Part shown: piece by piece, positions 1-6,888 of the stretch
Numbering within the stretch: position 1 is the first letter of the stretch
Layout of the letters: the number at the start of each line of letters is the position of its first letter
Assembly (NCBI GenBank): GCA_035653595.1
Contig: DASRBO010000021.1
Span: 1 to 9,050, forward strand
Length of the DNA stretch: 9,050 nt
Reading direction: 5' to 3'
Origin: DASRBO01 sp035653595
GTDB lineage: Bacteria > Actinomycetota > Acidimicrobiia > Acidimicrobiales > JAJPHE01
Program-made: the position numbers and the translations under genes
Notes under the pieces: generated by a model
The model's input: only the letters and a program-made list of their open reading frames with translations
The model's database searches: none
What the model was told of the DNA's origin: nothing

Positions 1-349
1 CGCCGCCCTCGTCGCCACCGGGGTGGCCGCCCTCGGTGGGGCCATCCTGGGCGAGTACGACCTGTCCGGCCCGCTCCCGCTCCTGGCCGGGGTCCTGTTC
101 GGGGTGGTGGTGGCCGAGGCGGTGATCGTGGTCCAGCGCCGGCCCGCCCCGGCAGCGGTGGGGGTGGCGGCGGTGGCCGCCGGGGCAGCCACCGTTTGGT
201 CGCTCTGGATCGCCAACGGCCACCACCTCGCCTACGCCAGTGCCACCCAGTGGGCCCAGGCCGGGCTGCCCCTGGTGGTGGTGCCGGCGTGGTCCCGCAC
301 CGCCGCCGTAGGGCGCAAGCGGGCTGCGGGCGACCCCGGCGCGCCCTGA
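1..349 (+). CDS. Hypothetical multi-pass membrane protein, C-terminal part (5' end outside window)
   Basis: The reading frame is open from base 2 to a TGA at 347-349. The first in-window start (GTG at 23) lies inside a hydrophobic segment, so I read this as the 3' part of a longer gene. About 115 residues are visible. They hold three clear hydrophobic segments: AALVATGVAALGGAILG, then PLLAGVLFGVVVAEAVIVV, then a segment around AAVGVAAVAAGAATVWSLW. A shorter one, AGLPLVVVPAW, follows, and the protein ends in a basic tail (RTAAVGRKRAAGDPGAP) that is probably cytoplasmic. I do not recognise the family and no catalytic motif is visible. The gene converges on the degV-like gene, with 31 bases between the two stop codons. 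Codon use is strongly GC3-biased like its neighbours, which supports it being real. Confidence 0.65.
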   Translation, partial: AALVATGVAALGGAILGEYDLSGPLPLLAGVLFGVVVAEAVIVVQRRPAPAAVGVAAVAAGAATVWSLWIANGHHLAYASATQWAQAGLPLVVVPAWSRTAAVGRKRAAGDPGAP

Positions 350-355
350 GCGGAC

Positions 356-389
356 CGGCCCGGTCGGGCCGCCCCGCCGGTCAGACCGG
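356..389. terminator. Hairpins in the convergent gap (weak bidirectional terminator candidate)
   Basis: Two small GC-rich inverted repeats lie between and across the convergent stop codons. The first is CGGCCC (356-361) and GGGCCG (366-371) around a GGTC loop. The second is CCGGT (377-381) and ACCGG (385-389) around CAG, overlapping the TGA of the minus-strand gene. Neither is followed by a T-tract on either strand, so this is not a textbook intrinsic terminator. Position between converging genes is the main argument. In sequence this GC-rich, short hairpins also arise by chance. Confidence 0.25.
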
Positions 390-1223
390 GCGGTGGTAGC
401 AGACCCCGACGGTGCCGGGGCCGGCATGGGTGCCGATCACGGCGCCCAGGTCGCCCACCACGATCCGGTCGCGCGGATAGACGGCCGCCACCATGTCGAG
501 GAACTGGTCGATGTCCTTGGCCGCCCCGTTCATGACGGCCAGGTTCTCCACCTCGCCGGCCCGGCGGACCTTGTCCACCAGGTACTCCAGGGCCCGGGCC
601 CGGGTGCGCTGGCGGGACTCCGCCTCCACCTTGCCCGCGGCGATCTGGATGATCGGCTTGATCGACAGCATCGAGCCGAGCAGGGCCTGGGCCGAGCCGA
701 TGCGCCCGCCCCGCTTGAGGTACTCGAGGGTGTCGAGGGCTCCGAAGACCTCGGTCCGGGGCATCAGGTCCTCGACGATGCCGGCCACGTCGTCGAGGCT
801 CTTGCCGCTGGCCGCCGCCCGGGCGGCCGACAGGACCATGATCCCCTCGCCCAGGGTGAGGGACTGGGTGTCGATCACCCGCACGGCTATGTCGGAGGCC
901 ACCGCCTCGGCGGCGTTGGTGGCCGCCTGCCAGGTGGCCGACAGGGCCGAGGAGAGGGTGGCGCACACCACCCCGGACGCCCCCGCCTCGGCGGCCCGGA
1001 GGAAGGCCTGCTGGAACGCCCCCGGCGACGGGGCGGCCGTCTCCGGGAGGACCGGGGAGGCGGTGCAGCGGGCCCAGAACTGGGCCGGGGTCAGATCCCG
1101 TCGGTCGACCAGCTCCTCGGAGCCGAAGCGGATGCTCAGGGGGACCATCTCGATGTCGAGCTCGGCCAACAGGTCGTCGGGCAGGTCGCAGGCGCTGTCG
1201 GTCACCACCCTTATCCCGCTCAT
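381..1223 (-). CDS. DegV family (FakB-like) fatty-acid-binding protein
   Basis: The product is 280 residues, the usual DegV length. Family motifs appear in order: VVTDSACDLP (6-15), SPVLPETAAPSPGAF (56-70), LSSALSATW (90-98), VIDTQSLTLGEGIMV (116-130), DTLEYLKRGGRIG (164-176), LGSMLSIKPII (182-192) and GAVIGTHAGPGTVG (260-273). In FakB/DegV proteins a Thr in the TxxPS loop, a Ser in the second loop and a His near the C-terminus contact the fatty-acid carboxylate. T62, S91 or S92, and H266 are the matching residues here. FakB proteins present fatty acids to FakA kinase for phospholipid synthesis; no fakA-like gene is in view, so the physiological role is inferred. I chose the ATG at 1223 because AGGGAGG lies 6 bases upstream. 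A GTG at 1229 would sit next to that site. The ATG overlaps the murJ stop as ATGA, implying translational coupling. This is the last gene of the run. Confidence 0.93.
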   Translation of the reverse strand: MSGIRVVTDSACDLPDDLLAELDIEMVPLSIRFGSEELVDRRDLTPAQFWARCTASPVLPETAAPSPGAFQQAFLRAAEAGASGVVCATLSSALSATWQAATNAAEAVASDIAVRVIDTQSLTLGEGIMVLSAARAAASGKSLDDVAGIVEDLMPRTEVFGALDTLEYLKRGGRIGSAQALLGSMLSIKPIIQIAAGKVEAESRQRTRARALEYLVDKVRRAGEVENLAVMNGAAKDIDQFLDMVAAVYPRDRIVVGDLGAVIGTHAGPGTVGVCYHRPV

Positions 1224-2908
1224 CGCCACCCTCCCTGTCGGTCCGGACCAGCAGCCCGGCCGGCGTAGCCGCGGCCAACCCTAATGGGAGCACCGGTGGG
1301 CGGACCGGGTCGCAGCGGCGGCCCTCCCGCCGGCGGACCGGGTCGCGGCGGGCCTCCCCTCGACGCCATGGCGCCGGCCACCGCCAGGTAGGTGGCCAGG
1401 CCGGAGACCACCGCCGCCACCAGCCGGCCGGCCAGCAGGATGGGGCTGTCGCCGGGTATGGCCGCGCCCACCAGGGCCACGACCACCCCCATGGCGGCGG
1501 CGGCGGCCGCCACCCGGCCGGCGTGGCGCAGCAGGAACGGGCCCTCGAGGCCCCCCATCCGCCGGCGCAGGTGCTCGAGGGCCACCGCCGCCCCCACCGT
1601 GTAGGCGACGGATATGGACAGGGCGACCCCCCTTACCCCCATCGTCGGGTACAGGGCGAAGGCGACGACGACGTTGACGCCGTTCTCCACCAGGTAGACG
1701 TAGAAGGCGCTGCGAGTGTCCTGCATGGCCTGGTAGGCGCGCGTCAGCAGCAGGAAGGCGCTGTAGCCGGGCAGGCCCAGGGCGAGGAAGGCCAGGACCA
1801 CGGCGGTGGTGTGGGCGGCGGCGGCCGACAGGTGGCCGTGGCGCAGGAAGAGGTCGACCGCCGGCTTGGCGAGCAGCACGTAGCCCACCGCCGAGGGCAC
1901 CATCACCGCCGAGCTGGCCCGCAGCCCGGAGACGGCGCGCTGGCGGAACCCGGCGCTGTCGCCGAGGGTCCACCGTTCGGCCATGGAGGGCTGGATGGCC
2001 GACATGATCGACACCGCCGCCACCCCGTAGGGCAGCTGGAAGAACTGCCATGCCACCAGGTAGGCCGACACGTCGCCGGTGCGGCGGTTGGCCAGCACCA
2101 GGACCACCCACAGGGCCACCTGGTTGGCCGCCACCCACCCGAAGGTCCAACCCGACAGGCGGAGCATGGCCCGCACCGCCTCGTGGCCCGGATCCCAGCG
2201 CCAGCGCAGGTGCACCCTGGCCCCCCACAGGGCGGGCAGCTCGACCAGCAGCTGGACCAGCACCCCGGCCGTGGTGCCCGCTCCCAGAAGCCAGATGGCG
2301 CCGGGGTGGGAGGCGGCGTTGGCCACCGTCACCCCGTGGGCAAGGTGGCGGAAGGCCAGGTAGACCCCGATGGCCACCACGTTGTTGAGCACCGGGCTGA
2401 ACATGGGGGCGGCGAAGTGGCGCCTGGTGTTGAGCAGGGCGTTGACCAGGGTGATGAGGCCGTAGAGGCCGAGCTGGGGGGCGAAGAGGCGCAGCAGGGT
2501 GGTGGCGGTGCGGGCCTCGGCCCCGGCCGAGGCGCTGTGGTTGCCGACCATGTAGAGGTGGATCACCGCCGGGGCGGCCAGCTCGAAGGCCACGGTCAGG
2601 CCGACCAGCAGGGCGGTGGCCAGGGTGGTGACGGCCGACACCGCCTCCCAGCCCTCCTTCTCGTCGGCGGCGGTGAGGCGGGAGACGAAGACCGGGATGA
2701 GCGTGGCCGACAGGACCCCGCCAAGCACCAGGTCGTAGATGATGTTGGGAGTGGTGTTGGCCAGGTTGTAGGCGTCGCTCAGGCGGACGAAGCCGAGGGC
2801 GTAGGCGAAGGCCACCCACCGGGCCAGGCCGGTGACGCGGGACAGGGTGGTCCCCACCGCCATCTGGATGGTCGCCCTGCCGGTGGACTCGCGCCGGGGC
2901 TCGGCCAT
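1220..2908 (-). CDS. murJ: MurJ/MviN lipid II flippase with proline-rich C-terminal tail
   Basis: The product is about 562 residues, a multi-pass membrane protein of the MviN/MurJ family (MOP exporter superfamily). It moves lipid II across the cytoplasmic membrane for peptidoglycan synthesis. The N-terminus has the diagnostic pattern SRVTGLARWVAFAYALG, with the two arginines of the first helix found in MurJ. It is followed by SDAYNLANTTPNIIYDLVLG and GVLSATLIPVFVSRL, close to other actinobacterial MviN sequences. Alternating hydrophobic segments continue to about residue 515, consistent with the family's 14-helix core. The last ~47 residues (codons about 1223-1363) are a soluble Pro/Gly/Arg-rich tail with a near-duplicate GGPP(L)RPGPP unit. 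I place the start at ATG 2908; the adjacent in-frame GTG at 2911 is equally possible. No Shine-Dalgarno is evident. The upstream stop at 2916-2918 is only a few bases away, so reinitiation is likely. The 3' end overlaps the degV-like start by ATGA. Confidence 0.95.
   Translation of the reverse strand: MAEPRRESTGRATIQMAVGTTLSRVTGLARWVAFAYALGFVRLSDAYNLANTTPNIIYDLVLGGVLSATLIPVFVSRLTAADEKEGWEAVSAVTTLATALLVGLTVAFELAAPAVIHLYMVGNHSASAGAEARTATTLLRLFAPQLGLYGLITLVNALLNTRRHFAAPMFSPVLNNVVAIGVYLAFRHLAHGVTVANAASHPGAIWLLGAGTTAGVLVQLLVELPALWGARVHLRWRWDPGHEAVRAMLRLSGWTFGWVAANQVALWVVLVLANRRTGDVSAYLVAWQFFQLPYGVAAVSIMSAIQPSMAERWTLGDSAGFRQRAVSGLRASSAVMVPSAVGYVLLAKPAVDLFLRHGHLSAAAAHTTAVVLAFLALGLPGYSAFLLLTRAYQAMQDTRSAFYVYLVENGVNVVVAFALYPTMGVRGVALSISVAYTVGAAVALEHLRRRMGGLEGPFLLRHAGRVAAAAAAMGVVVALVGAAIPGDSPILLAGRLVAAVVSGLATYLAVAGAMASRGGPPRPGPPAGGPPLRPGPPTGAPIRVGRGYAGRAAGPDRQGGWR
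1230..1236 (-). promoter_or_regulatory. Ribosome binding site of the degV-like gene
   Basis: AGGGAGG on the minus strand, 6 bases before the ATG at 1223 and inside the last codons of murJ. It is one of the strongest Shine-Dalgarno matches in the window. It selects the ATG at 1223 over the in-frame GTG at 1229. Confidence 0.7.
1299..1358 (-). repeat. Imperfect tandem repeat encoding the MurJ proline-rich tail
   Basis: Two adjacent near-copies: 1299-1328 (30 bases) and 1332-1358 (27 bases). They share an identical 15-base block (1299-1313 and 1332-1346) and then 11 of 12 aligned bases. The first copy differs by one extra in-frame codon, which adds a Leu. On the minus strand they encode GGPPRPGPPA followed by GGPPLRPGPPT. 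The 3-base indel keeps the frame, as expected of a recently duplicated linker. Confidence 0.75.
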
Positions 2909-2915
2909 CACCGCA

Positions 2916-4958
2916 TCAGTGCTCGACCAGCCGGGGGTTGCGCTGCCTGCGCCCGGCGATCAGCACCCGCCCCCACCACACGGCGAGGAACAGCACCGCT
3001 CCGCCCGACAGGATGATGCCGACGCTGGAGACGGCGGTGGAGTGGATGGTGAAGCGGGAGCTCACGATCGACAGCTGCCCGTCGGGGGAGAGCAGCTGGA
3101 TGTCCATCGGGAACGAGCCCGAGCCCCTGGTCTCGATGTCGACCAGCTTGGTGTAGTTGCGCTGGGTGAGCTCGATGTCATAGGTGGTGCCGGCCGGGAA
3201 GATCAGCTGGTCGCTGCGCAGCCGCATCTGCAGTCGCAGCGGCACGGACAGCCCGGACACCACCGTCACCGGTATGTGGGTGGTGCGGGAGGTGACCGTC
3301 AGGCCGCCCCTCGGCACCTGGATCATCTCCAGCTGGGCGGCGAAGAGTCGCTCGGCCCCCTGCAGGTAGGAGAGGCGGGTGCGGTTGGGCATGCCCGCCG
3401 CCTCCGACGCCATCACCAGGTCGCCGATGGTGGGCCCGGCCGGCAGGGGCTTGACCGCCGCCCCCTCCAGGGAGGACAGCTGGCCGGCGTCGCGCCGGAT
3501 GCGGCCGGCGGGCAGGCTGGCGTGCACGGGGGAGAACGGGAGGCTGCGCAGGCGGGGGTTGGGGGACACCGTGGCCAGGACGTCGTCCACCGTGACCGGC
3601 GCCAGCACCGGGCTGGAGGACAGGTCCCGCCCCAGCAGGCTCAGCATGTCGCGGCTGGCCGGCCACGAGCGGGGGGTCTGGACCACCACCCCCCGCGCCA
3701 GGCCGGGGCGGTCGAAGTAGACCTGGGCCAGCTCCCCCAGCAGCTGGTGGGCGGCCAGCACCGGGTCGCCGGGCCGGAAGTAGGACGACAGGCCCTGATC
3801 GGTCAGCACGGCCGGCACCCGGCCCGACTGCCCGCTGACCAGGTAGGGCTGGGCCGGGGTGATGGGGGTGAAGACCGGGGTCAGGTCGTCCGGGGGCAGG
3901 ATCAGGCGCTCGACCCCCAGCTGGGCCAGGGCGGCCAGGCCCGACCGGTCGAGGGCCCCGTCCACCACCCAGGTGGCCGGGCTGGGGGTGAGGCCGAGCT
4001 GGGCCTGGTCGACGGCCGCCCCCCGGACCAGCTGGGTCGACAGGTCCCCGTCCAGTCCCGAGTCCACCAGGTCGGTGGCCGACACCGGGGCCAGGGGCCG
4101 GGCCAGCACCTGGGTGTCGGGGGCCAGCCGGCGCAGCCCGGCCAGCACGGCCCGGCCCTCGCTCGACCCGCCGGCCAGGGCGACCAGGGTCGCCGGGTCC
4201 GGTTCCAGGGTCACCGGCACCGGGCCGCGGGCGGCCAGCCCGGCGGTCACCTGGGACAGCGCCGTCACCGTCGCCGCCGGCAACCGGCGGGACCCGTCCG
4301 GGCCGATGGGCTCGGGGGCGGCCACCTGCACCACCAGGGCGACGTCGAGCTTGGATCCGGGGGACGAGGGGGTCTCGACCAGCTCGGTCTCCAGCCGGCC
4401 CAGCACCGAGCCGGCCGAGCTCTGCAGGGCGATCTCCACCGGATAGACGCCGGCCACCGACCCGGTGACCACCGGCGCCTGGGGACAGCTCAGTGCCGCC
4501 CGGTCGACCGGGAGGCAGATCGACCAGCCCCCGGCGGGGTCGGCGGGCAGCTGGTTCAGGGGGAGGTGCTGCACCCACAGCGGATATCCGATCTGGTGGC
4601 CGGCGATCGACTGGTCGAAGGCCGACCGGGTGAGCAGGCGGGAGTAGACCTCCACCGCCAGCTGGAGGCCGGAGCGGGGGGCCGAGGGGGCCAGGGCCAC
4701 CCGGGCGGTGAAGACCGACCCGCTTGGGGTCCAGCTGGTCTGGTCGGCCAGCACCAGGGGCCCGGCCGATGGCGCCGTGGGCGTGGTCGCCGAGGTGGAG
4801 CCGGCCGACGCCGGTCCGCGCCCGGCGGCCAGCGGCAGGGGCGAGGCCCCGACGGCGGCGGGGGCGGCCCAGGCCGACCAGGCGGCCGACCAGGCGGCGG
4901 CCAGCATCGCCAGCACCGCGCCCGCCCGCAGCCGAACGCACCGCCCCGCCTGGCTCAC
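2916..4958 (-). CDS. DUF6049-like secreted protein with C-terminal membrane anchor, upstream of murJ
   Basis: The product is 680 residues. I take the GTG at 4958 as start because it overlaps the stop of the upstream acetyltransferase gene (GTGA) and puts a signal peptide at the N-terminus: basic residues (R6, R9, R11), then a hydrophobic stretch to about residue 36 ending AAPAAVGA. The frame stays open to 5144, but that extension lies inside the acetyltransferase gene. An extracytoplasmic region follows: an N-terminal beta-rich part (about 68-200), a middle part with LEPDPATL (251-258) and TWVVDGALDRSGLAALAQLG (329-348), and an Ig-like beta part (about 543-640). One transmembrane helix (about 643-665) and a basic tail (GRRQRNPRLVEH) close it. 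Layout, length and position before murJ match the actinobacterial DUF6049 family (Rv3909-like). Its biochemical function is not established; a role with MurJ in envelope assembly is inferred from gene order. Confidence 0.82.
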   Translation of the reverse strand: MSQAGRCVRLRAGAVLAMLAAAWSAAWSAWAAPAAVGASPLPLAAGRGPASAGSTSATTPTAPSAGPLVLADQTSWTPSGSVFTARVALAPSAPRSGLQLAVEVYSRLLTRSAFDQSIAGHQIGYPLWVQHLPLNQLPADPAGGWSICLPVDRAALSCPQAPVVTGSVAGVYPVEIALQSSAGSVLGRLETELVETPSSPGSKLDVALVVQVAAPEPIGPDGSRRLPAATVTALSQVTAGLAARGPVPVTLEPDPATLVALAGGSSEGRAVLAGLRRLAPDTQVLARPLAPVSATDLVDSGLDGDLSTQLVRGAAVDQAQLGLTPSPATWVVDGALDRSGLAALAQLGVERLILPPDDLTPVFTPITPAQPYLVSGQSGRVPAVLTDQGLSSYFRPGDPVLAAHQLLGELAQVYFDRPGLARGVVVQTPRSWPASRDMLSLLGRDLSSSPVLAPVTVDDVLATVSPNPRLRSLPFSPVHASLPAGRIRRDAGQLSSLEGAAVKPLPAGPTIGDLVMASEAAGMPNRTRLSYLQGAERLFAAQLEMIQVPRGGLTVTSRTTHIPVTVVSGLSVPLRLQMRLRSDQLIFPAGTTYDIELTQRNYTKLVDIETRGSGSFPMDIQLLSPDGQLSIVSSRFTIHSTAVSSVGIILSGGAVLFLAVWWGRVLIAGRRQRNPRLVEH

Positions 4959-5677
4959 CGGGCCAGGCCGATGGCCAGCACCGACAGCCCGCCGGGCTCC
5001 AGCCGGAAGCCGAGGCTCTGGTAGAGCGCCATGGCGGCGTGGTTGCCGGTCTGGGTGTTGACCAGGGCCAGGCTGGCCCGCCACCGCCGCAGCCACCACA
5101 GGCCGTCCAGCACCAGCAGCCGGCCCAGCCCCTGGCGCCGCCACCGCGTGTCCACGGCCAGGCGCTGGACGTAGCCGCGCCGGCCGGCCCGGCCGGTTAT
5201 GGCGTAGCCGAGCACCGGCCCGGCCGGCTCCTGGCGGGCGACGCGGAACCGGCTGCGGGGGGTGGCCGCCACCGCCTCGGCCACCCCGGCCGGGTCCATC
5301 TGCCAGAAGGCGTCGAAGCAGCGGCCGTCCAGCTCCACCACCTCGGGCACGAACGCCTCGCCCTCCACCAGGCGCAGCCGGGCCAGCCGGGGGCGGTGGG
5401 CCAGGTCGCGCAGGTCGTGGGCCAGCAGGTGGAGCCGCTGTTCGACGCTGAACCCGGCGTCGAGGAACGGCGCCTGCTCGGCGACGGCGAGGGCGCTTGT
5501 GACCACCCGGGTGTAGCCGCGCTCGGCCAGCTGGCCGACGCAGTGGCGTACGAAGGAGGGGCTGAGCGGCCCGGTGTCGGTGGTCGGGGCGAGGTAGGCG
5601 ACCATGCGGTCACCTCGCCAGGGCCCGACCCTCGCCCGCTCCCCGCCCCGGCGGATGACCTCGAGGGTGGCGCTCAC
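4955..5677 (-). CDS. GNAT-family N-acetyltransferase, probably with a degenerate N-terminal half-domain
   Basis: The product is about 240 residues. The C-terminal half is a clear GNAT domain: a beta strand ending YVQRLAVDTRW, then the acetyl-CoA pyrophosphate loop RRQGLG (180-185), and the NTQTGNHAAMALYQSLGF motif (207-224). The first ~90 residues (VAYLAP, LAERGYTRVVTSALAVAEQA, PFLDAGFSVEQRLHLLAHDL) resemble the back half of another GNAT fold without the acetyl-CoA loop. The substrate cannot be told. It could be RimI-like or act on a small molecule. Two starts compete. GTG 5677, 14 bases after the upstream stop, keeps a strand-like, GC3-biased segment (GERARVGPW) and is my choice. ATG 5605 has the better Shine-Dalgarno (GAGGTGA at 5610-5616). 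The frame stays open upstream to 5947, but that part lies within the neighbouring DUF916-like gene. The stop overlaps the next start as GTGA. Confidence 0.87.
   Translation of the reverse strand: MSATLEVIRRGGERARVGPWRGDRMVAYLAPTTDTGPLSPSFVRHCVGQLAERGYTRVVTSALAVAEQAPFLDAGFSVEQRLHLLAHDLRDLAHRPRLARLRLVEGEAFVPEVVELDGRCFDAFWQMDPAGVAEAVAATPRSRFRVARQEPAGPVLGYAITGRAGRRGYVQRLAVDTRWRRQGLGRLLVLDGLWWLRRWRASLALVNTQTGNHAAMALYQSLGFRLEPGGLSVLAIGLAR
5610..5616 (-). promoter_or_regulatory. Internal Shine-Dalgarno supporting an alternative GNAT start at 5605
   Basis: GAGGTGA on the minus strand, with the GAGG core 7 bases before ATG 5605. It is stronger than anything upstream of GTG 5677. If used, the acetyltransferase would be about 216 residues, losing the first 24. 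The two codons forming the site (CGA GGT) break the local GC3 preference, which hints at selection for the site. Confidence 0.35.
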
Positions 5678-5691
5678 GTCGGGCGCCGAGG

Positions 5692-6855
5692 CTACCGGCC
5701 GGGCCGGCCTCCCCGGCTGGAGCCGGCCAGCTCGCCCCGCTGGCCGGGGGAGGTCCGTCCGGCCCCGACGGCCGGCCGGCCGGACCGCCCGGGGGCAGTG
5801 GCCGGCCCCGCAGTGGCCGACGGCGCAATGGCCGCCGCCGCCGCCTCCTGCGCCAGCCGGCGTGCCAGCCGCCGCCGCCGCCACCAGCGCCAGGCCAGGT
5901 AGGCCAGGATCAGCAGCAGGAGCAGCAGGGCGAGGATCCGAAGCCACCAGTTGTCGGGCCGGCTCCGGGTGAGCACGGTGGGGGCCGGGGACCCGTTGGC
6001 CGAGGCCCCGGCGGCCGGGTTGGCGCCGGGCGGGACCACGCTCACGACGGTGCTGGCGTCGCCGCTGTGCTCGGCCTGGGTGCCCCAGATGAGGTGCACC
6101 GCGCCGGTGTAGGTGCCAGCGGCCAGGTGGGCGAAGGTGACCGGCATGGACCGCTGGTTGCCCGGCAGCACCAGCTGGGCCGGCACGGTGGTGGTGCCGA
6201 GGATGGAGCCCCCCGAGCTCACCGTCAGTCGGCCGCCCACGAAGTAGTCGATGGTGCCGGTGTCGAGGAAGGACACCACGAAGGTGGCCGGGCCGGCCGG
6301 CTGGGACCGGTGCAGGGGGGCGAAACCGGTTATTCGCCCGCTGTCGGTGGTGGGGCCGGGGACGTGGCCGATCAGGGGTCGGGCCTGGGCGGCGACGATG
6401 GTGGTGCGCCCCGGGGTCGCCGGGGGGAGGTCGCGGAAGACCACCCCGGCGTAGAGGCCGCCGGGGCGGGCGCCGGCGGCGGCGGTCAGGGACAGGGTGA
6501 CGTCGTGGTTGGCGCCCGGGGCGAGCTGGAACTCGTCGGGCGTGGCGGTGACGGTGAGGCCGGGCGACGGTGCCCCCGAGAACTGGGGGGTGTCCCCGTC
6601 GAAGAACAGCCCGGTCACCGCCACGCTGATGGCCTCGGCGGAAGACGTCGGGTTGATCACCGTGAACACGGTGGCGGTGGCCTGCCCGGGCCGTAGGACC
6701 AGGGCCCGGGTCGGCCCCCCGGCGAGGGTGAAGCTGGCCGCCGGGGCTGCCCCGGTGTCAGGGCCGGCGGCGGAGGCGGCCGGGGCCGCCAGCCCGACGA
6801 CGACCGCCGCCAGAGCCGTTGTCGCTGCCGCCCGGAGGGCGGCGATCGACCCCAC
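5692..6855 (-). CDS. DUF916-like (WxL-interacting-protein-like) exported membrane-anchored protein
   Basis: The product is 387 residues. The signal peptide is about residues 1-29 (GSIAALRAAATTALAAVVVG ending APAASA). The first beta domain (about 40-142) has the DUF916 pattern: LVLRPGQATATVFTVINPT (52-70), a TVTATPDEFQLAPG stretch (101-114) and GGLYAGVVFRDLP (132-144). A second beta domain (about 187-275) carries TFVVSFLDTGTIDYFVGGRL and LVLPGNQRSMPVTF, then GTYTGAVHLIWG, comparable to the DUF3324 half of Firmicute WxL-interacting proteins. One transmembrane helix (about 303-324) is followed by WRWWRRRRLARR and a ~55-residue Ala/Pro/Gly-rich cytoplasmic tail. Such proteins act at the cell surface, holding partner proteins or peptidoglycan. 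The neighbouring exported proteins are the obvious candidate partners. GTG 6855 is the start giving a full signal peptide; only a weak Shine-Dalgarno (GAGCGG) is near. The gene lies 33 bases after the previous stop. Assignment rests on pattern and architecture, not on a search. Confidence 0.75.
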   Translation of the reverse strand: MGSIAALRAAATTALAAVVVGLAAPAASAAGPDTGAAPAASFTLAGGPTRALVLRPGQATATVFTVINPTSSAEAISVAVTGLFFDGDTPQFSGAPSPGLTVTATPDEFQLAPGANHDVTLSLTAAAGARPGGLYAGVVFRDLPPATPGRTTIVAAQARPLIGHVPGPTTDSGRITGFAPLHRSQPAGPATFVVSFLDTGTIDYFVGGRLTVSSGGSILGTTTVPAQLVLPGNQRSMPVTFAHLAAGTYTGAVHLIWGTQAEHSGDASTVVSVVPPGANPAAGASANGSPAPTVLTRSRPDNWWLRILALLLLLLILAYLAWRWWRRRRLARRLAQEAAAAAIAPSATAGPATAPGRSGRPAVGAGRTSPGQRGELAGSSRGGRPGR

Positions 6856-6888
6856 CCGCTCGACCCGCTCGGTTCGGACGGCCGCCCC

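Noticed and set aside
1523..3016. Plus-strand open frame (about 497 residues) across murJ
   Set aside because: Low-complexity Gly/His/Gln composition and complete overlap with the clearly recognisable MurJ sequence.
2832..5024. Long plus-strand open frame (about 730 residues) antisense to the DUF6049-like gene
   Set aside because: Its translation is rich in Gln, Gly, His, Arg and Pro, with no domain or signal pattern. It is the expected antisense by-product of GC3-biased coding on the minus strand, which has a recognisable protein with signal peptide and membrane anchor.
4959..5144. Upstream extension of the DUF6049-like protein
   Set aside because: It lies wholly inside the GNAT coding sequence and would bury the signal peptide. 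The GTG at 4958 overlapping the GNAT stop gives a proper exported N-terminus.
5678..5947. N-terminal extension of the GNAT frame
   Set aside because: It overlaps the DUF916-like gene's helix and tail, and its translation is low-complexity (Gly, Pro, Ala, Cys, His). It is the shadow frame of that gene.
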